Shown here in pieces: positions 60,840 to 64,000 of a DNA stretch of 64,000 nucleotides. The stretch's first letter is position 1. Each line of letters opens with the position of its first letter. The DNA lies in assembly GCF_047948215.1 (NCBI RefSeq), contig NC_134460.1:126493324-126557323 (forward strand), given 5' to 3'. The notes below the pieces were generated by a model. The model did not search any database, had not been told where the DNA came from, and saw only the letters and a list, made by a program, of their open reading frames with translations. The position numbers were made by a program, and so were the translations under genes. This DNA is from Lycorma delicatula. Taxonomy: Eukaryota > Arthropoda > Insecta > Hemiptera > Fulgoridae.

Positions 60840-60965
60840 CTAAGAATGTTTCAATATGAGCTCTGTTGGTTGCTCTGCAAATATCCAGCCAGTAATCAAC
60901 TTCTGCCCAGGACCGCTAGATCATCAGGCGTAACTGTGGAAATAGCAGCGGTGATCCGTTACCTT
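60840..60965 (-). pseudogene. Inverted duplicate of the transposase C terminus
   Basis: On the minus strand it reads STVTPDDL, then in a shifted frame WAEVDYWLDICRATNRAHIE and TFLGM, stop. The plus-strand right arm at 61895-61975 reads QVTPAMIQRTWAEVDYRLDV. Both therefore derive from the same 3' end. Confidence 0.8.
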
Positions 60966-60989
60966 AAATGTTTTGGCATAATTTTAGAA

Positions 60990-62005
60990 TATGAGGATCT
61001 CAGCAACTCAATGAAGTCATTGAGTACGTCAGAGATTCCCCAAACATAAAAGTGTGGTGCGGTTTGCTGTCTGGTCGTATGGTTGGCCAATTATTTTTTT
61101 ATGAGTCCTACCACAGGGAATGTTTATTTAGACATCCTACAATTGTTTGTTTTCCCACAAGTTGATCAAATTGAACAAGAAAGTAATGTTGCTGTAATAT
61201 TTCAACAAATGGTGCGCTTCCACACTTTAGCCTAGGGGTTCGATGCACTCTCACTGAAAGATTTCCTAATCTGTATAAATATTTCCACCTACCAACAATC
61301 TCTTTTAATTTATTATCCAAGCATTTTCAGAGTCATTTCTCCATCATCAGGGAATTCGTTGATAAATAATATATATTATAATTGTATAATTTTGTTGATA
61401 TTCTATTAAAACAAATTATACAATAATTAATAGGTTGGCAACATTTCATTTCATTTCTCGTAACAGTCGTAAACTTCCTACTGACATGACGTTTTATTTT
61501 ACTTAACGTATAACTTATTTTAATTACTGACGATCGACTGTTATGAAAATAACAATTTTTTGATTTTAATTAAAATCATACATATAACACTATATGCACG
61601 TATACAAATTTATAGTTTCAAATAATCCCTGATGATGGAGAAATGACTCTGAATGCTCTTGAATAATACATTAAAACAAAAAAATTGTTGGTAAGTGTAA
61701 ACATATTATTTATATAAATTAAATTCCCTAATCGTTGGATTGGTAGGGCTGGTTCTGTGCTTTTGTCTCCTAGAAGCTCAGATTTGACACCCCTAGACAC
61801 TTTTTTTCTTTGGGGATACTTTAAAAACATTATCTACGGTGGAAAAAAACGGGATGTACAACATTTAAGACAACGGGTCACCGTTCTGTTGCCACAAGTT
61901 ACGCCTGCGATGATCCAGCGGACCTGGGCAGAAGTCGATTATCGGCTGGATGTTTGCAGAGCGACAAACATTCTAAGGTGTGTAAAAAGGTTTTTGATTT
62001 GGTGA
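60990..62005 (+). pseudogene. Tc1/mariner-like transposase, middle and C terminus, split by an insertion
   Basis: Plus strand: VRDSPNIKVWCGLLSGRMVG (61035 on), QLFFYESYHRECLF, then a frame change to QIEQESNVAVIFQQ-like sequence and GVRCTLTERFPN at 61240-61268. The frame resumes after the foldback element with RWIGRAGSV near 61733, then SPRSSDLTPLDTFFLWGYFK and WAEVDYRLDVCRATN. FQQ..... and RSPDLTPLDFFLWG are family landmarks around the second and third catalytic acidic residues. Several frameshifts make it inactive. Confidence 0.8.
61272..61723. mobile_element. 452-bp foldback/MITE element
   Basis: Terminal inverted repeats of about 90 bp pair 61290-61370 with 61612-61705; shared words include 'accaacaat', 'cagagtcatttctccatcat' and 'cagggaat'. 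It is flanked by ttcctaatc (61263-61271) and ttccctaatc (61724-61733), a 9-10-bp duplication, and splits the transposase frame exactly there. Long terminal repeats with a 9-bp duplication are typical of MULE-type foldback elements. The short frames inside are not genes. Confidence 0.85.
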
Positions 62006-62096
62006 ATTAAAAAAAAAAAATACTCGTTTGATTATCTCTAATAGTTTCTGAGATACGATTTTTTAAATTGCTGCAACCTGTTTCGATGACTCTGTA

Positions 62097-63711
62097 TGTA
62101 GCCGGTCAACTTCGACAATTGATGAAATAAATCGGTTAATGTATATCAAATTTAAATATTTAATGTTATTTTAAATTAAATCTGTATATTTAACAAGAAA
62201 AAAAGTTATAAATTTCTGAAAATGTATATAGAATTTTAAAAAAGAGAGAAAAATAAAAATTGTAGTTACATCTACTTCACGTCTATTAATATTTCTTTAA
62301 CATTTTTGTTGGTTCATCATTGTATCTGAATCTTAAGATTATATTCATTTATTATCACAGGAATACAGAATTAAAAAAATATATATAAAAATAGCTAATC
62401 GACAGTAACAAAAGATTAGATAAAAGCATTGATTTATGTATTTAAACTTGAAATATAACGGACAGAATATTTTATGAAATATTGTAATTTTTTATTTTAT
62501 TACTTCAGTTTTCATGTAAAATCATAAGTATATTTCACTTTTAGAACTTTTTGTAGAGTAAGGGAAGGGATATATCTATCTCGCCTCGATTGTCGATAAA
62601 CTGGATTACCATTTTAGAATGTCATACATATATAAAATTATTATTAAGGGATTCTGCTTTATAATTGTACGTATTTTTATAACAGTATCCACACGGATAG
62701 CCAGTTTACAACGGTATCATTTATAATAAATTATTTATTTTAAAATCTGGAATTTTAAATTGATACACAATTTTATAATTTCTTTTCTTTTAATATTAAT
62801 TAATAATTCATTTATTTCTGTGTATAATAATGCAACGATAAATAGACGCTTATTAATTATATACATAACTATGACCTAGTTGAAATGGATTAGAATACTC
62901 GGTCACAATAAAAAATTTTCCTTTTAAAAAATACAGAATAAAAAGTATTCCTTCAATAAAGTATTAAAAATAGTATACAATTAAAAAAAAAAACTTTTCC
63001 TAGTTTATATTTACCTAAAATATGATTAATTATTTTAACAAATCTCTGTTCTATGGTCTTTACGTCTTCGTGGAAGATTATCGGTCAGTTGCAGTATGTA
63101 CACGTCTAAAAAATATGTTTTTATGTATTGTTTATTAAAATTGAAATATTTCGTAAAATTTTGTAATTATTTCAAATTACGTATTTTATTTAAAAATTAA
63201 TATTAAATATATTTGGCATCTGCAAATATACATATATAACATATATGTTTGTAATTTGTAAATTTTTTATATAAGTTTAACTGTAAAGAGGTTTTTAGAT
63301 CACTCGTAGAGAGATCTTCACCTCTCTCTTATATTGATTATAAAGAAATTTTGTTCCTTGTGTAATGTTGATCTTTCTCCAATAATTTAGGTATTAGTCA
63401 TCTGTGAAGGGTTAAGTATATTAATTGAGTCTGATTGAGGGATTGTAGTGTTATTTATTTATTCAGGAGAACAAATATCGCAAGGAAAAGAAAGTCACAA
63501 GTTTAGAATTCAGATTATTAATCTTCAGTTTTTTAGCTATTCAGAAATTTGCATAATTCTAATTTTTTTTAATGTTTTTTATACACTTTATTATATCAAT
63601 TTTCTCAGAATTATATTCTCTTCAAGTTTTAATCATAAAATTTATCATTCATTTAAAAAAGTTATTTTACTTCAAACCTAAAATAGTGTTTTCGTCATCA
63701 AATTCTTCTCT
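62097..63711. other. AT-rich spacer
   Basis: No gene recognised. The 77-codon frame at 63448-63681 is Phe/Ile-rich without motif. Confidence 0.4.
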
Positions 63712-64000
63712 TTAACGTTGAATATCATGAAAACTAAAGGAGATACAGTTTTGGGGGCCTATTTTGTTCGATTTTTCAGGTCAAAAAAAATATAAGAAAC
63801 CATTAAATTTACCCCTTATATTTATAAACGCCTTAAAAATTTCTGTATGACCTCATTTCACAGAGGGATTTAAATCCGGGCGAAATGTTTTGCTAGACGT
63901 AACTCAATAACAAAGCGTTTGCGGGTATATGTTTGTATGACCTTTTTTTCTTATTTCAAGCATTAGAATCAATACACAAATTACTTCTTTTTCCTCCTGA
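63712..64000 (-). repeat. Dispersed repeat family R, copy 2, cut by window end
   Basis: Reverse complement matches 15241-15530. Landmarks: 'tgttcgatttttcaggtcaa', 'taaatttaccccttatat', 'ccgggcgaaa', 'taactcaataacaaagcgtt' and 'cttatttcaagcattagaat'. Confidence 0.7.

Larger units (their letters stand above)
60729..62094 (+). mobile_element. Rearranged Tc1/mariner-like element
   Basis: Ends read CAGGTCATCGAAA at the left and, in reverse complement, CAGAGTCATCGAAA at the right; TA dinucleotides flank them (60727-60728 and 62095-62096). Inverted similarity continues for about 80 bp of terminal sequence and into coding sequence, because the left ~250 bp is an inverted copy of the 3' end of the transposase gene. 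The true 5' half is gone. A 452-bp foldback element interrupts it at 61272. Confidence 0.82.

Overview
The window looks like gene-poor nuclear DNA from an insect. It is strongly AT-rich, with many microsatellites and a dense mix of eukaryotic transposable elements: non-LTR retrotransposons, tRNA-derived SINEs, a Penelope-like element, Helitrons, and mariner/Tc1 and hAT transposons. I found no convincing host exon, rRNA, functional tRNA gene, operon or CRISPR array. The mix of a tRNA-type SINE with 'GGTCTAGTGGT' and a short element with ACTTYCTTGTAC ends resembles hemipteran (possibly planthopper) genomes, but that rests on recollection, not a search.

Layout. 1-6.7 kb is AT-rich spacer with one SINE. 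At 6.7-13.2 kb two inverted arms of about 0.55 kb enclose an apparently full-length, intact EN-RT retrotransposon (7458-10741; 985-aa ORF; 11-bp target-site duplication) and a long (AC)n tract. 15-22 kb holds a mariner fossil, a dispersed repeat and microsatellites. 22.2-24.1 kb has a DDE transposase relic broken by a Helitron with recognisable 5' TC, 3' hairpin and a decayed Pif1-type helicase. 25-27 kb carries several copies of one short element family. 28-31.7 kb is a nest: SINE A, partial SINE B, a conserved ORF relic, and a LINE split by another LINE in the opposite orientation, then a SINE with a 16-bp duplication. At 37.9-39.1 kb is a second copy of the 7.5-kb retrotransposon, with its own 11-bp duplication and an in-frame internal deletion of 2118 bp that leaves a 279-aa ORF.

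44.7-46.8 kb is a minus-strand LINE fragment holding two insertions: an internally deleted mariner with good terminal repeats, and a 414-bp GC-rich retroposon with its own target-site duplication. 49.5-51.2 kb is an internally deleted hAT with terminal repeats and an 8-bp duplication. 52-55.4 kb has a decayed SINE, a LINE 3' end, another short-element copy and a Penelope-like relic. 57-59.6 kb contains a chimeric SINE with an inverted head, a long minus-strand LINE relic and a GC-rich repeat ending in a 67-bp hairpin. 60.7-62.1 kb is a rearranged Tc1/mariner element whose two ends both come from its 3' end, invaded by a 452-bp foldback element.

The only ORF that looks competent is the 985-aa EN-RT protein. 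It could in principle mobilise its shortened relative at 37.9 kb, which keeps both ends. Nearly everything else is decayed. I saw nothing that amounts to a new defence or metabolic system; the value of the window is in its nested and rearranged mobile elements.
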